Assembly (NCBI GenBank): GCA_024434115.1 | Contig: QMIT01000004.1 | Coordinates: forward strand, 279,073-343,072 | DNA length: 64,000 nucleotides | Direction of reading: 5' to 3' | Source: Chloroflexota bacterium | GTDB lineage: Bacteria > Chloroflexota > Anaerolineae > Aggregatilineales > J027 | Part shown: one piece after another, positions 25,072-34,650 of the stretch | Layout: every line of letters starts with the position of its first letter | Numbering within the stretch: the stretch's first letter is position 1 | Translations under genes and position numbers: made by a program | Notes under the pieces: model-generated | What the model saw: only the letters and a program-made list of their open reading frames with translations | Databases searched by the model: none | What the model was told of the DNA's origin: nothing

Positions 25072-27252
25072 TTAGCGTATTCTGAGAGGTCGCATCCCAT
25101 TTAACGTAACCAACAGCGAAACACCCATGTCGGCGGCGATGGCTAACCACAGCGACGTGACACCCAAGACCGCCAGCACCATAAATAGGAGCTTGGTCGC
25201 AAAGCTAAACCCGATATTTTGGCTAATCAGACGGCGGGCAAAACGTGACAGGCGAATGGCCGAGGGCAGCTTTGCCAGTTCATCACCCATCAAAACAATA
25301 TCAGCGGTTTCCATCGCTTGGGCGCTGCCTGCCCCACCCATCGCTACCCCAACTGTCGCTGTCGCTAAGGCTGGGGCGTCGTTAATGCCGTCACCAATCA
25401 TTGCCACACTTTGATAGTTGGACATCAACTCGTGAATCGCGGTGGCTTTGTCCTCTGGCAATAGATTGGCTTTGATTTCCCCTACACCAACCTGCTGACC
25501 CACCGCTTGCGCAACAGTGGCATTATCACCCGTCAGCATCACCGTTGTCACGCCAAGTGTATGCAGGTCTTGAATTGTTTTCTGACTTTCGGGGCGAACC
25601 GTATCTGCTACCCCGATAAAACCGCGTACCTGATCGCCTGCGCTGACCAATAGGGTGGTTTGACCAGCCGCCTCCGCCGATTGCACCGTCACACAAAAAT
25701 CGGGGTGATGGCTAAACTGCTCATCAAACAGGCGGTGATTGCCGAGCGTCACCATCTGCTCATTCACCCGGCCCTGTACACCCCGCCCCACTAGGGTCGC
25801 TACGCTTTCGGCAGGCACATAGGTATTTGCCAGACCACGCTGTTCGGCTGCGTTGACTACCGCACGTGCCAGCGGATGAGTGCTGCGTTTTTCAACCGCC
25901 GCCGCCAATGCCAAGACGTCATCACATAATTCGCAGTCATTACCCGTGACACAATCAATCGAGCGGGCCGTCATGACCATCGGCTGCCCTTGTGTCAATG
26001 TGCCTGTTTTGTCAAAGGCCACCGCTTGGACTTGCCCCAACGCTTCCAGATGTGCCCCACCTTTAATCAACACCCCCTGTCGAGCGGCAGCGGTAATGGC
26101 GCTAATCACCGTCACGGGGGCGCTAATCACCAGCGCACAGGGGCAGGAAATCACCAACAGCGACAAAGCCCGATAGAACCAGCCATGTCCGCCGTCCGCC
26201 GTGTTCCAAAATGACCCACCCAAAAGCAAGGGTGGAATGGTCGCCACCAGCAGGGCCAAGATCACCACCGCCGGGGTGTACCAACGCGAGAATTGGTCAA
26301 TCAGGCGTTGACTGGGGGCACGAACGCCCTGTGCCTCCTCGACCAGTTGGATAATGCGATTGAGGGTATTGTCCTGTGCCAGTCGTGTGACGCCTACATG
26401 TAGCAAGCCTTCGCCGTTGACCGTGCCAGCAAAAACCTCCGACCCCGCCTCTTTGAAAACAGGCACACTCTCGCCAGTAATGGGCGCTTGGTTGACATGG
26501 CTTGTCCCATTCAACACTTCACCATCCATCGCTACCCGTTCACCCGGCTTAATCAGGATTACATCGCCGATTTTGAGCGCTTCCACTGGAACGACCTCTT
26601 CCAAGATACCGAGGGTGCGGATGGCTTGGGGTGGCGTCAAATCCAGCAGACTGCGGATGCTTTGGCGGGCACGATCCGTCGTATACCCTTCAAGGGCTTC
26701 CCCAATGGCAAATAGGAAAATGACAGTCGCGCTTTCCATATACTCGCCAATGATGACCGCCCCAATCGCTGCAATCGTCATCAGCAAATTGATATTAAAG
26801 TCGCGGTTGATGATGAGGGTATTGAGGCCGCTGCGGGCAATCGGATAGGCAGCAATCGCCATCGCTACGATAAACAATCCATTCGTCAGCATCTCTGGCA
26901 GGCCAATGAGCGCCAACAGTGCGGTTATGAGAATCAACCCGCCCCCAATTAGCGACAATTGGGTGGCACGTCGGCTGACCAGATAATCCCAAAACCCCAG
27001 CACACCCCCTCGATTTTGGGGGTTTTGGCTAGTCAGTGCCTCGACATCCGCCAATTCATAACCAAGCGACTTGACGCGCTGTTCCAAAATGGGCTGGGGC
27101 ACCACTCCGGTGAGGTGAAGTTTGCCTGTTGCAAAATCTACCTGAACCGCCTGCACCCCTTCAAGTTGACCAACCCCTTTTTGCAGTTTTTCCGCACAGT
27201 GGGCACAGTCCATCCCCTGTACTTTATAGGTCTTCGATGCCAGTGTGGTCAT
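25072..27252 (-). CDS. P1B-type heavy-metal ATPase, zinc/cadmium/lead class
   Basis: A 726-residue efflux pump. The N-terminal heavy-metal-associated domain carries GMDCAHCAEKL. The membrane metal site is SCPCALVIS, the phosphorylation site DKTGTLTQG, and the hinge GDGINDAPALA. The last helices contain NIGFSFATK and ADMG, the lysine and DxG signatures of the P1B-2 class, which exports Zn(II), Cd(II) and Pb(II). It should expel these metals using ATP. GGATGAAAC precedes the ATG. A dyad of AATTGATAC/GTATCAATT immediately upstream suggests metal-responsive control by an ArsR-type repressor, but none is encoded nearby. Confidence 0.95.
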   Translation of the reverse strand: MTTLASKTYKVQGMDCAHCAEKLQKGVGQLEGVQAVQVDFATGKLHLTGVVPQPILEQRVKSLGYELADVEALTSQNPQNRGGVLGFWDYLVSRRATQLSLIGGGLILITALLALIGLPEMLTNGLFIVAMAIAAYPIARSGLNTLIINRDFNINLLMTIAAIGAVIIGEYMESATVIFLFAIGEALEGYTTDRARQSIRSLLDLTPPQAIRTLGILEEVVPVEALKIGDVILIKPGERVAMDGEVLNGTSHVNQAPITGESVPVFKEAGSEVFAGTVNGEGLLHVGVTRLAQDNTLNRIIQLVEEAQGVRAPSQRLIDQFSRWYTPAVVILALLVATIPPLLLGGSFWNTADGGHGWFYRALSLLVISCPCALVISAPVTVISAITAAARQGVLIKGGAHLEALGQVQAVAFDKTGTLTQGQPMVMTARSIDCVTGNDCELCDDVLALAAAVEKRSTHPLARAVVNAAEQRGLANTYVPAESVATLVGRGVQGRVNEQMVTLGNHRLFDEQFSHHPDFCVTVQSAEAAGQTTLLVSAGDQVRGFIGVADTVRPESQKTIQDLHTLGVTTVMLTGDNATVAQAVGQQVGVGEIKANLLPEDKATAIHELMSNYQSVAMIGDGINDAPALATATVGVAMGGAGSAQAMETADIVLMGDELAKLPSAIRLSRFARRLISQNIGFSFATKLLFMVLAVLGVTSLWLAIAADMGVSLLVTLNGMRPLRIR

Positions 27253-27273
27253 GTTTCATCCAACTTTCGTCCT

Positions 27274-27310
27274 AATTGATACTTCATATCAAAGATACAA
27301 CGTATCAATT
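27274..27310 (-). promoter_or_regulatory. Inverted-repeat operator upstream of the metal ATPase
   Basis: AATTGATAC (27274-27282) and GTATCAATT (27302-27310) form a 9-base inverted repeat with a 19-base spacer. On the minus strand the interval also contains GATAC-GTT-GTATC and TTGATA-TGAAG-TATCAA, giving overlapping dyads. ArsR/SmtB-type repressors bind AT-rich dyads of this kind; the assignment is tentative. Confidence 0.6.
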
Positions 27311-27465
27311 AGCAAAATATCTATCATATTCTTATTCTAGCGCAGGATATTTTCTGATGCAACCTAGAATCGTCTATAATCTAACTTGGCTCTACAAAAT
27401 CAGACGCGCAACCCACCCCGGAATTCTACGTAATGATGGTTGAGAACAAGAGATGAATAGGGACT

Positions 27466-27753
27466 ATGCAAACCGGAGATCACAACCCCATGCAAACGAC
27501 ACATAATGTTCAACAACGGAACAGCAGCGGCTTGATTGGGCTGTTTTTGGCCGCCGTGATGGTCTGTTTTGTACTCATGCTTGGCCTGTTCTTGGTCGGC
27601 TTCCTACTAAAGATCGCCCCTCTGCTTGGCTTCTTCGTCGCAATCGGGGGTGGAGTATGGTACTTCAATGCCAAGACCGATCATTTCAAACTACGTGCGA
27701 TGACCACCGTTGCCTTTGGCTTGCTGTTGATGGTGCTTGGCTTCATCTTCTAA
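27466..27753 (+). CDS. Small two-helix membrane protein
   Basis: A 95-residue protein. A polar N-terminus of about 25 residues leads into hydrophobic segments (GLIGLFLAAVMVCFVLMLGLF; APLLGFFVAIGGGVWYF; TVAFGLLLMVLGFIF) separated by a short charged loop. I do not recognise a family. Two ATGs are possible (27466 and 27490), each with a modest purine-rich site upstream. It is transcribed divergently from the metal ATPase and away from the dyad there; any link to metal handling is speculation. Confidence 0.6.
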   Translation: MQTGDHNPMQTTHNVQQRNSSGLIGLFLAAVMVCFVLMLGLFLVGFLLKIAPLLGFFVAIGGGVWYFNAKTDHFKLRAMTTVAFGLLLMVLGFIF

Positions 27754-27792
27754 GCCAACTCTAACCCCTCTCCGCTGGCAGGTGTCTGATGA

Positions 27793-27841
27793 ATAGGTTA
27801 TGCTAATGTGCAGTAGTCTTACTGGGACAAGCATAACCTAT
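27793..27841 (+). promoter_or_regulatory. 12-bp perfect inverted repeat overlapping a start codon
   Basis: ATAGGTTATGCT (27793-27804) and AGCATAACCTAT (27830-27841) are exact reverse complements separated by 25 bases. The right arm ends inside the ATG of the glycosyltransferase gene. It may be an operator, or an mRNA hairpin that hides the start codon. Confidence 0.6.
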
Positions 27842-29090
27842 GGCAAAATTTTGGTTCGTTTCCGCGCCCCTGTTTGGACACCTAGACTGGGGTGGTTTTC
27901 TCAAAACAGCCCTTGCACTGCAATCAGCGGGACACCAAGTTACTTGGATTAGCCAACCCGCAATTGGGGCATACCTAGCCGAAAAAGGTCTTGAGTTTAG
28001 CCCAATTGCCACCACAGGCTGGTTATGGCCTCCACCCCCACCGCCTGACCCCAAATCTCTTACCCCGCAAGAGGCCGTTTTTATTCGCTATAGACGCGCT
28101 TTGGATACATGGCTGAGTGAGGAGCTAATTCCAGCGGCGGTTCAGCACCTATTTGATCTTGCCGAGACCAATGGTGTACCCGATGTGCTCGTCACCGACC
28201 CGTTCTTGACGGCCTCCGCGATTGCCGCCGAAAAAATGGGAACAAAATTGGCGGTCTGCGGATGGCCGGCTACTACCGATCTGGATGAAGATCATCTTTT
28301 TGCCGTACAGTGCGAATTAGCCGAAGACAGTCGGGGACGCATCCAGAGGTTATGTGAGCAGTTCAACGTGCGCGGCGAGAATTTTTCGCAAGGGCCGACC
28401 CCCTCCATTCAATCGCCGCATCTGCATATCAGCTACTTTAGCGATTATTGGCATCAAGGGGATCCACCCTTTTTGCCTCAGACACATTTTGTAGGGGGAC
28501 AAGCCGATATGCCTTCGTCTCCACCTCCGCAATGGATGGAACATTTACCGGATGCCCCCATTGCTTTGATTACCTTAGGCAGTGTTTTTACAGGTGATCT
28601 CGGCTTTTTTGCATGGGCCGCCCAAGCTGCGCATCGCCTCGGTTGGGTTCCGGTAGTGGTAATTGGGCGTAATCCCATCGCGCCCGAAGATAAGGCCCAA
28701 TTAAAAGCGGCGCTTCCTTCCGGTGCATTTCTATTAAACTGGATTGACTATGACCACCTTTTCCCACGCCTCAAGGTGATTGTGCATCACGGCGGGATGG
28801 GAACAACCCACGCAGCCATTTTGCATGGGGTTCCACAGGTGGTGGTGCCTCATGCTGCCGACCAACGTGGACAGGCCAAGCGTGTTTCGCAAGCCAAAGT
28901 CGGCCTCCATTTGACGGCTCATGAGGTCAAAAATGGACAACTGCTTCCGGCAATCCGGGCCGTTGGCACAGACGAAAAAGTACGGCAGCAATGTCAGTGG
29001 TTGGCCCAGAGTTTCGCGGCATTAGGAGGAGCAGCACAGGCCGGAAATTTACTGGTGGGGTTAGTAAATGAGACAGGCATTGGTTCATAA
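27840..29090 (+). CDS. GT1-type (UGT/MGT) glycosyltransferase
   Basis: A 416-residue GT-B fold enzyme. The N-terminal half begins MAKFWFVSAPLFGHLDWGGF (acceptor side). The C-terminal half holds VIVHHGGMGTTHAAILHGVP and VVVPHAADQRGQAKRV, the nucleotide-sugar-binding signature of macrolide/flavonoid-type UGTs. It transfers a sugar from a nucleotide donor to a small lipophilic acceptor. No biosynthetic cluster surrounds it, so the acceptor is unknown; detoxification or pigment/lipid glycosylation are options. An unusual inverted repeat overlaps the start and no ribosome site is visible. Confidence 0.88.
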   Translation: MAKFWFVSAPLFGHLDWGGFLKTALALQSAGHQVTWISQPAIGAYLAEKGLEFSPIATTGWLWPPPPPPDPKSLTPQEAVFIRYRRALDTWLSEELIPAAVQHLFDLAETNGVPDVLVTDPFLTASAIAAEKMGTKLAVCGWPATTDLDEDHLFAVQCELAEDSRGRIQRLCEQFNVRGENFSQGPTPSIQSPHLHISYFSDYWHQGDPPFLPQTHFVGGQADMPSSPPPQWMEHLPDAPIALITLGSVFTGDLGFFAWAAQAAHRLGWVPVVVIGRNPIAPEDKAQLKAALPSGAFLLNWIDYDHLFPRLKVIVHHGGMGTTHAAILHGVPQVVVPHAADQRGQAKRVSQAKVGLHLTAHEVKNGQLLPAIRAVGTDEKVRQQCQWLAQSFAALGGAAQAGNLLVGLVNETGIGS

Positions 29091-29196
29091 ACGAATTTGA
29101 AACCGTTTTCAATACATCTCTAAACCCCACAAGTATTGATTTTCCATTAAGATTGTAAGTAGATGTCTCTTAAATTTAACGATAAGATCGAGCCAA

Positions 29197-30168
29197 ATGC
29201 ACATTCGTTGGTACGAACCAGAGGACGAACCCTACTTAATGGAGTTGGAAAGGCTTTCGCCACGCGGCGAACCCCGTCCCTTTGTGCATTTCCGCCGCCG
29301 CTTTATAGATCGCGCCGCCATGTATGACAATTACTATCTATTCGTCGCCGAAGAGGATCATCGCCCTATCGGTGTCACCTCCATCACCATCAAAGATACA
29401 TGGATCGGCAGTGAGCCTGTTCGCATCGCCTACAGCTTTGACACACGAGTACACCCCAATTATCGGCGGATCGGGGTTGCCAACGCGATGCAAGAAGCCA
29501 AACTCAATTTCCTGTTCCAAGAAGGTATACACGGCATGTATGCCTATGTCGTGGCGACCAATTATCCAGCCCTCAATATGTTGGAAAAAATCGGCCATCA
29601 CCGCGCCCGTCTGGTTTTGCATCTGACCTACTCCCCCTACCCCCTGATTATTCCTCCCGCCCAAGCGCCCCACTTTCTCAATGGCATCTCCGATTCAGGC
29701 ATTGTAGATGCGGTCTACAGCAGCCGTGATATGTATGTGCAGGATGTGGACGTTGCGGTATCGGAGTTTAACTTTGAGCGCCTATTTTATGATTATGGGG
29801 GGCCAAACTTTGCGGGGTTGAGCATTTTTGATCAGAGTCTGGTCTATCAACAAATTTCGGCGGACGAACCTTGGCCCACCGAAGAAGAAGTGATGAAACG
29901 CGCCCGAACGCTACGGCTGTTCGACCCCACTGGATTGCACAATGGGACATCCCTCCGCAACATCTTTGATTATGTGCGCGACCTTGCGGTTACTTCGAAT
30001 GTTGCCAAGTTGAGTATGATCTTAGATCGAAATGACACTGTTCCGGGTTTCTTTTTTCAAGAGGCCACCAACCAAACGGATTATTGGTTAATGTTCCGTC
30101 CCTTAGTTCCCGATTGGGAACCGCAGTGGAATGGTGGCCCGATCTACATAGACCCGCGTGATTTTTGA
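29197..30168 (+). CDS. GNAT-family N-acetyltransferase
   Basis: A 323-residue protein. Residues 1-165 look like a GNAT fold (MHIRWYEPEDEPYLMELERL; THPNYRRIG-like core VHPNYRRIGVANAMQEAKL, the acetyl-CoA loop; YVVATNYPALNMLEKIG). The C-terminal 150 residues (from about PAQAPHFLNG) form a second domain that may be a degenerate GNAT repeat. Substrate unknown. No ribosome site stands out before the ATG, and neighbours give no hint of function. Confidence 0.78.
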   Translation: MHIRWYEPEDEPYLMELERLSPRGEPRPFVHFRRRFIDRAAMYDNYYLFVAEEDHRPIGVTSITIKDTWIGSEPVRIAYSFDTRVHPNYRRIGVANAMQEAKLNFLFQEGIHGMYAYVVATNYPALNMLEKIGHHRARLVLHLTYSPYPLIIPPAQAPHFLNGISDSGIVDAVYSSRDMYVQDVDVAVSEFNFERLFYDYGGPNFAGLSIFDQSLVYQQISADEPWPTEEEVMKRARTLRLFDPTGLHNGTSLRNIFDYVRDLAVTSNVAKLSMILDRNDTVPGFFFQEATNQTDYWLMFRPLVPDWEPQWNGGPIYIDPRDF

Positions 30169-30262
30169 CGAGTACACCAACAATCTGAAGTTGCAAGGTT
30201 AGTCGTTGGAGCAAGGGGCTTAAGCTCCTTGTTTTACCCGTTAGATTAATCTTGGCGATACA

Positions 30263-31369
30263 CTAGCGCCGCCGTTGACGCCGTTGGGCTTGGCGCTGAC
30301 GCCGACGCTCGGCTCCGCGATTCACCCCTCGCTCAAACAAGAAACCGAATATCTCACCCGCAAACGGCAATTGGCTCAACGCGCCCAACACACCCAGCAC
30401 CCCACCCGCGATACTCATATTCGGAATCGTCAATGGGCCAAGCACTTCTTGGACTTCGGTCTGCACAGCCTGTCCCCAAATTGGATACGGCCCAATGGGT
30501 GGCGCGGTATTGGCGTCACGGGGCTGCCATAGCACTTCAATGCCAAAGGTGATGACAAATGTGCCCGTATCTTTGGGTTTTAATGTCCAGCGCCATGTCA
30601 CCTCTTGCCCGCGTTCCATTTGGAAAGTGTCGGTTGAGTTGGCGCTCTCAATCTCAAATTCGGGCGCAATCACCCGGCCCGTCACCTGTGCAATGTGGGT
30701 ATTGTAGTTGTCGGTCATGACAATCGGCGTTGCCAACACGGTATTGGATTGGATTTCAGCAGCGGAGACTTGGAAACCCCCACCCGCTAATGCTTTTAGG
30801 GTTACTTTGATGGTACGCGATTCGCCATTGCGAAATTCTTGCGGCCATTCGAGTTCCACCACACGCTGCTCAATACTGCCGCCGCCAGCGCCACCTTGTC
30901 CATCTCCGCCTTGACCGCCGCCTTCACCACCGCCAGCCAGACCCACCACCGAAACTTCGGTATCGGAGGTCAAAATCTCGTTATTCTGGGCAGGGTTTCC
31001 TAACGAGACATTCTGTTCGGCTTCCGGCGAAAATACATCGGTGGCCTGATTGGTCGCGTCGTTAATGACTGCACCTTCCACCGTCGGGACTTCGCCGCCC
31101 ATCGCGCCACCTTCAACTACGCCCTCGGCCACAACCCCACCTTGAATATTTGAGGAGGATGACGAACCATCGGCGGTCACGGGCAAATCTAAATTATTCA
31201 AATCATTGCCTGCCCGCGACACCGCATTCACGGCTAATTCGCTGGCTCCCCCAAGCGTCTGTTTCAGGAGTTCAGGTTTGTCGAGGAAGGAGACATAGAG
31301 AAAATATCCGGCGGCGATCAACAGCAGCCATCCAAAAAGTGAACTAAAGGTCGAAAAACAGCAACGCAT
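30263..31369 (-). CDS. Membrane-anchored Gly-rich protein with C-terminal basic tail
   Basis: About 368 residues. An N-terminal hydrophobic anchor (LFGWLLLIAAGYFLYVSFL) is followed by a low-complexity region with GGGEGGGQGGDGQGGAGGG (about residue 150-170). A beta-rich domain follows (VELEWPQEFRNGESRTIKVT; EVTWRWTLKPKDTGTFVI), then a second hydrophobic stretch and a C-terminus of Arg/Gln repeats (RRRQRQAQRRQRRR). I do not recognise the family; an extracytoplasmic domain held by two helices, with a cytosolic basic tail, seems likely. GGAGGG precedes the ATG; a TTG 15 bases upstream would overlap that site. Confidence 0.7.
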   Translation of the reverse strand: MRCCFSTFSSLFGWLLLIAAGYFLYVSFLDKPELLKQTLGGASELAVNAVSRAGNDLNNLDLPVTADGSSSSSNIQGGVVAEGVVEGGAMGGEVPTVEGAVINDATNQATDVFSPEAEQNVSLGNPAQNNEILTSDTEVSVVGLAGGGEGGGQGGDGQGGAGGGSIEQRVVELEWPQEFRNGESRTIKVTLKALAGGGFQVSAAEIQSNTVLATPIVMTDNYNTHIAQVTGRVIAPEFEIESANSTDTFQMERGQEVTWRWTLKPKDTGTFVITFGIEVLWQPRDANTAPPIGPYPIWGQAVQTEVQEVLGPLTIPNMSIAGGVLGVLGALSQLPFAGEIFGFLFERGVNRGAERRRQRQAQRRQRRR

Positions 31370-31458
31370 CGCACCCTCCGGCAATTAACGAAAATGTGTA
31401 AATTCACTATACCTTGAAACGCCAATAATGAGAAAGTCCCAAGTCGGGCCTCACCCGA

Positions 31459-32487
31459 TTATCGCTCATCAGCCAGCGGCAAAACGAACGTGAAGGTCGA
31501 GCCTTCATTTAATTTGCTTTCCACCGCGATGGTACCGCCGTGCCGTTGAATAATCGTGCGGACATAGGTCAGCCCAATCCCGCCGCCCGAAATCGCCCGT
31601 ACCCGCTCATCCGGTGAACGCCACATACGATCCCAAATCTGGGTCAGGTCATCTGCCGAAATACCAAAACCCCGATCAATCACGGCGCAATAAACACGAT
31701 CCTGCTGCTGCCATGCGTGGATACCGACATTGGAGCCGCTGTGTGAATAGAATATCGCGTTTTCTAGCAAATGATGAATGGCCTGTTTCAAGCGGGCCGG
31801 GTCGCCCATAATCAAGGGCATGGGGTCTTGGGTGCTAATCACGATGGCGATTTGTTTACGCCGTGCCTCGCTCTTGAGGGCATCTACAGTTTGATGTATC
31901 AGCTTTGGCAGGTCAATCGGCTGATATTCCAATGGCATCCCGGCTTCAATCCATGCCAAATCCACCAAACTGGCGGTGAGTTCCCATAATTTGGTGCTGG
32001 TTTGCTGGATACGGGTCAAAAAGAGGGTCTGTTTTTCGTTCAGCGTGCCTTGCTTGGAAATCAAATCAGCGTAACCGTTGAGGGCACTTATCGGATTGCG
32101 CAAATCGTGGGAGATGGCTTTAATCAGGGCCTCTCGGCGCGATTCAAGTTGACGGCGTTCCGTCACATCATGCAGCAGAACAATGCGCCCACCCTCTGGC
32201 AAGTCTTGGGCAATCCCCTGTGCCAAACGATCACGTGGGAGTTTAATATCTAGCAATTCAGGGCCAGCAGGTTTGAGCAAGCGGATGAGATTGAGATTAC
32301 CTGTAAAAGCGTCTTTGGGGATTTGGCCCAGCACATCCGCCGAGGAGAGTTGCAGCATGGCGGCGGCGGCGGGATTAAACAAAACAATAGAATCAGCAGC
32401 ATCGGTTTGAATGAGGGCTTCGGCAGCGCGGTGCAGCACGAAATCATAAATATTCTGCGAAAACGAATTGGCGTTTGTTTCAGTCAT
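31459..32487 (-). CDS. PAS-containing sensor histidine kinase
   Basis: A 342-residue cytosolic kinase. A PAS domain comes first (ALIQTDAADSIVLFNPAAAA), then a HisKA dimerisation domain with the H-box ISHDLRNPISALNGY. The HATPase_c domain carries the N-box HHLLENAIFYS, the G1 box DRGFGIS and the G2 box GGGIGLTYV. No membrane helix is present, so it senses an internal signal. Its partner regulator is not adjacent; the only response regulator in the window is at 46289. The ATG at 32487 is preferred over a TTG at 32523. Confidence 0.9.
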   Translation of the reverse strand: MTETNANSFSQNIYDFVLHRAAEALIQTDAADSIVLFNPAAAAMLQLSSADVLGQIPKDAFTGNLNLIRLLKPAGPELLDIKLPRDRLAQGIAQDLPEGGRIVLLHDVTERRQLESRREALIKAISHDLRNPISALNGYADLISKQGTLNEKQTLFLTRIQQTSTKLWELTASLVDLAWIEAGMPLEYQPIDLPKLIHQTVDALKSEARRKQIAIVISTQDPMPLIMGDPARLKQAIHHLLENAIFYSHSGSNVGIHAWQQQDRVYCAVIDRGFGISADDLTQIWDRMWRSPDERVRAISGGGIGLTYVRTIIQRHGGTIAVESKLNEGSTFTFVLPLADER

Positions 32488-32571
32488 GCCAATAATTTTG
32501 AACCCGGATTGCGATCCGGTCAATGAGAAGATTCGGTAGGGGCAGCAAATTTACCCCTACCATCAAATCAG

Positions 32572-33228
32572 TTATTTATAGGGTGGGAAGATTACCGGGA
32601 TGTTGAAGAAATATCCCCGGAACGAACCCGCCGAAGCAGGAATCCACACCAAGCCAAATTCATCGCTCAACAGCAGCAGCCAAGCGCCTGATAAAGTACG
32701 TCCGACTACCGGATAATCATAACGACCCGGTAGATAACCCAGTCGCTCACCATTCGGCTCGTCATAAACTGGCTGGAAGATATGTAGGAAGAATTCGCCA
32801 TCCTGCAAATCACCATACAGTTCCGTTTCTTCATCGGGCAGCACCAATGGCACATCTTCAAGCTCACCACGGAAAAGGGTGTATTTGCCGCGTACCCAGC
32901 CCACGCCAAATTCGGTATCAATCAAAAACCAGATGGCATCCGGGGAATGCCCCAGCACTTCATAGGCATCGCCGCCTTCCAAGACCGCGATGATGGCATA
33001 TTCCACACCCGGCCCGGTTCGCAAATTGAGCGCATAAATGTTAATGAATAAATATGGCTCTTCAGGAACAGGTGATGCCGTTGCTGTCGCACGGGAACCC
33101 ACCACGCGCGTCTCATCAATCGCAATGGCAGAGGGTGTGCCGCTCACCAAAAGACTAGAAAAAACCATCACAAAAGCTAGTAAAGCAAAGACCGTAACTA
33201 ATAACGCATTTCGACGGAATTTTTGCAT
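32572..33228 (-). CDS. Secreted protein with bacterial SH3 domains
   Basis: A 218-residue protein. A hydrophobic N-terminus (ALLVTVFALLAFVMVFSSLLV) acts as signal peptide or anchor. A bacterial SH3 domain follows (INIYALNLRTGPGVEYAIIA; WFLIDTEFGVGWVRGKY), then a second, similar unit ending DEFGLVWIPASAGSF. SH3b domains often bind cell-wall peptides or glycans. It sits alone between a kinase and a transporter gene, so its target is unknown. Confidence 0.8.
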   Translation of the reverse strand: MQKFRRNALLVTVFALLAFVMVFSSLLVSGTPSAIAIDETRVVGSRATATASPVPEEPYLFINIYALNLRTGPGVEYAIIAVLEGGDAYEVLGHSPDAIWFLIDTEFGVGWVRGKYTLFRGELEDVPLVLPDEETELYGDLQDGEFFLHIFQPVYDEPNGERLGYLPGRYDYPVVGRTLSGAWLLLLSDEFGLVWIPASAGSFRGYFFNIPVIFPPYK

Positions 33229-33328
33229 AAGAAGCCCCCTTCTAAGAGTGCTCGGATGGAGTATTGATGCTATTAAATTTAGCAGAGAGACCCCAACAAC
33301 GCCAACGGGTCATTCTCGGCTCAATTTT

Positions 33329-34567
33329 CTAATCCCCGGTGGATGGTGCGGGCTGAATTTCAGCCATCTGCCGTTGTCCAGTCGTGCGGGTTTGATTCCA
33401 CATCACCACCACCATTACCAGACCCACCAGTGGCAGAAAGGCCATCAATTGCAGCATCTCCCTTAGCCCAATCGCGTCGGAGAGTATGCTCGCAATAATG
33501 GTGCCGATGGTGTTCGAGGTGAACATCCACCCAAAGGACAAACCACTGGCACCGCTGGCACCGCCGGGAAAAACTTCTTGGCCCATCATCAGTAAAAGCG
33601 GCAAACTAGCCTTCAACATGATCCCTAATACCGCTCCAAATGTAAAAATACCAATACCATCGGATTCCAAAAGCAGTAGCAGCATGGGTGGCATAATTGC
33701 CATAGAAACCCCAATAATAATTAGGCGCGAGACATAATCGGAGAGTCGTGCCCCAAGATAGGACCCAACCGCCGAAAAAAACAAGACTGACCCCGTTGCC
33801 ACCCCTGCAAATGCCAATGAGCGCCCGGATTGTTCATAGTAGGTCGGTAAATAAGTCCCCAATACTTGATCTACGGTCCCGCGTACAAAAACCACCACCA
33901 GATAGGCCGCCAGCACCCACAGCCCTGTTTTTTGCCAGCGATTCACTCGACCCAATTCAGGATGTCGGTGTGGAGGTGTGGCCTTTTCCGCCGCTTTCAA
34001 CTGACCTGACATGGCGGGCCGCAAACGAACAAGGATGTAAGGTACAAATACGAGGCTGACCACAAACGGAATCGCCATCCCATGTGGCCCGTATGATTCC
34101 AAAATAAACCCGATAATGAACGGCGCAACGGCATAACCACTATTGCCGCCGAGCATGAATAATGCCACTGTTTTCCCTTTGGCAGCTTCTTGGCCCAAAT
34201 GTCGGGCTGCTGCCAACCCCACTGGGTGAAACATCGCACTGCCGAGGCCAGCAAACAGCGCCGCAATCATTAACCAGAAAAAGTTAGGCGCAAAACCACA
34301 GAAAAGAAGCCCAATCCCGGTCAAAAACGCCCCTGTCACCATCAAAAAGGCCCGTTCAGTACGGTCGGCCAACCATCCTAGCAATGGCTGACCTAACGAC
34401 AAGGACAAATACGCGGTGGAGGCGAGGCCAATTTGCCCATTGCTCAGGTCAAGTTTTTCGGCCTGTGCAGCCAATAAAACCCCCAGTGATCCGGAGAAGA
34501 AATCGTTTGCAAAATGAGTAAGCGACAGCCAGCGAATTGCTAATTTTGAAGGCAGAATATGGGACAT
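33329..34567 (-). CDS. MFS transporter, fosmidomycin-resistance-like
   Basis: A 412-residue major facilitator protein with about 12 helices. It begins RWLSLTHFANDFFSGSLGVL and has GQPLLGWLADRTERAF, the MFS loop 2-3 motif; both resemble Fsr-type exporters. It also shows AMFHPVGLAAARHLG and GGNSGYAVAPF. It probably exports a small compound by proton antiport. Substrate is not predictable and no regulator is adjacent. It diverges from the dus gene; the 83 bases between their starts must hold both promoters. Confidence 0.87.
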   Translation of the reverse strand: MSHILPSKLAIRWLSLTHFANDFFSGSLGVLLAAQAEKLDLSNGQIGLASTAYLSLSLGQPLLGWLADRTERAFLMVTGAFLTGIGLLFCGFAPNFFWLMIAALFAGLGSAMFHPVGLAAARHLGQEAAKGKTVALFMLGGNSGYAVAPFIIGFILESYGPHGMAIPFVVSLVFVPYILVRLRPAMSGQLKAAEKATPPHRHPELGRVNRWQKTGLWVLAAYLVVVFVRGTVDQVLGTYLPTYYEQSGRSLAFAGVATGSVLFFSAVGSYLGARLSDYVSRLIIIGVSMAIMPPMLLLLLESDGIGIFTFGAVLGIMLKASLPLLLMMGQEVFPGGASGASGLSFGWMFTSNTIGTIIASILSDAIGLREMLQLMAFLPLVGLVMVVVMWNQTRTTGQRQMAEIQPAPSTGD

Positions 34568-34650
34568 ACAACAAAACCAACCCGTTTCAAGTGACCGAAT
34601 TTTTGGTAGGATTATTCCAGAAACCCTGATGAATGTAACGCCGAGTCATA

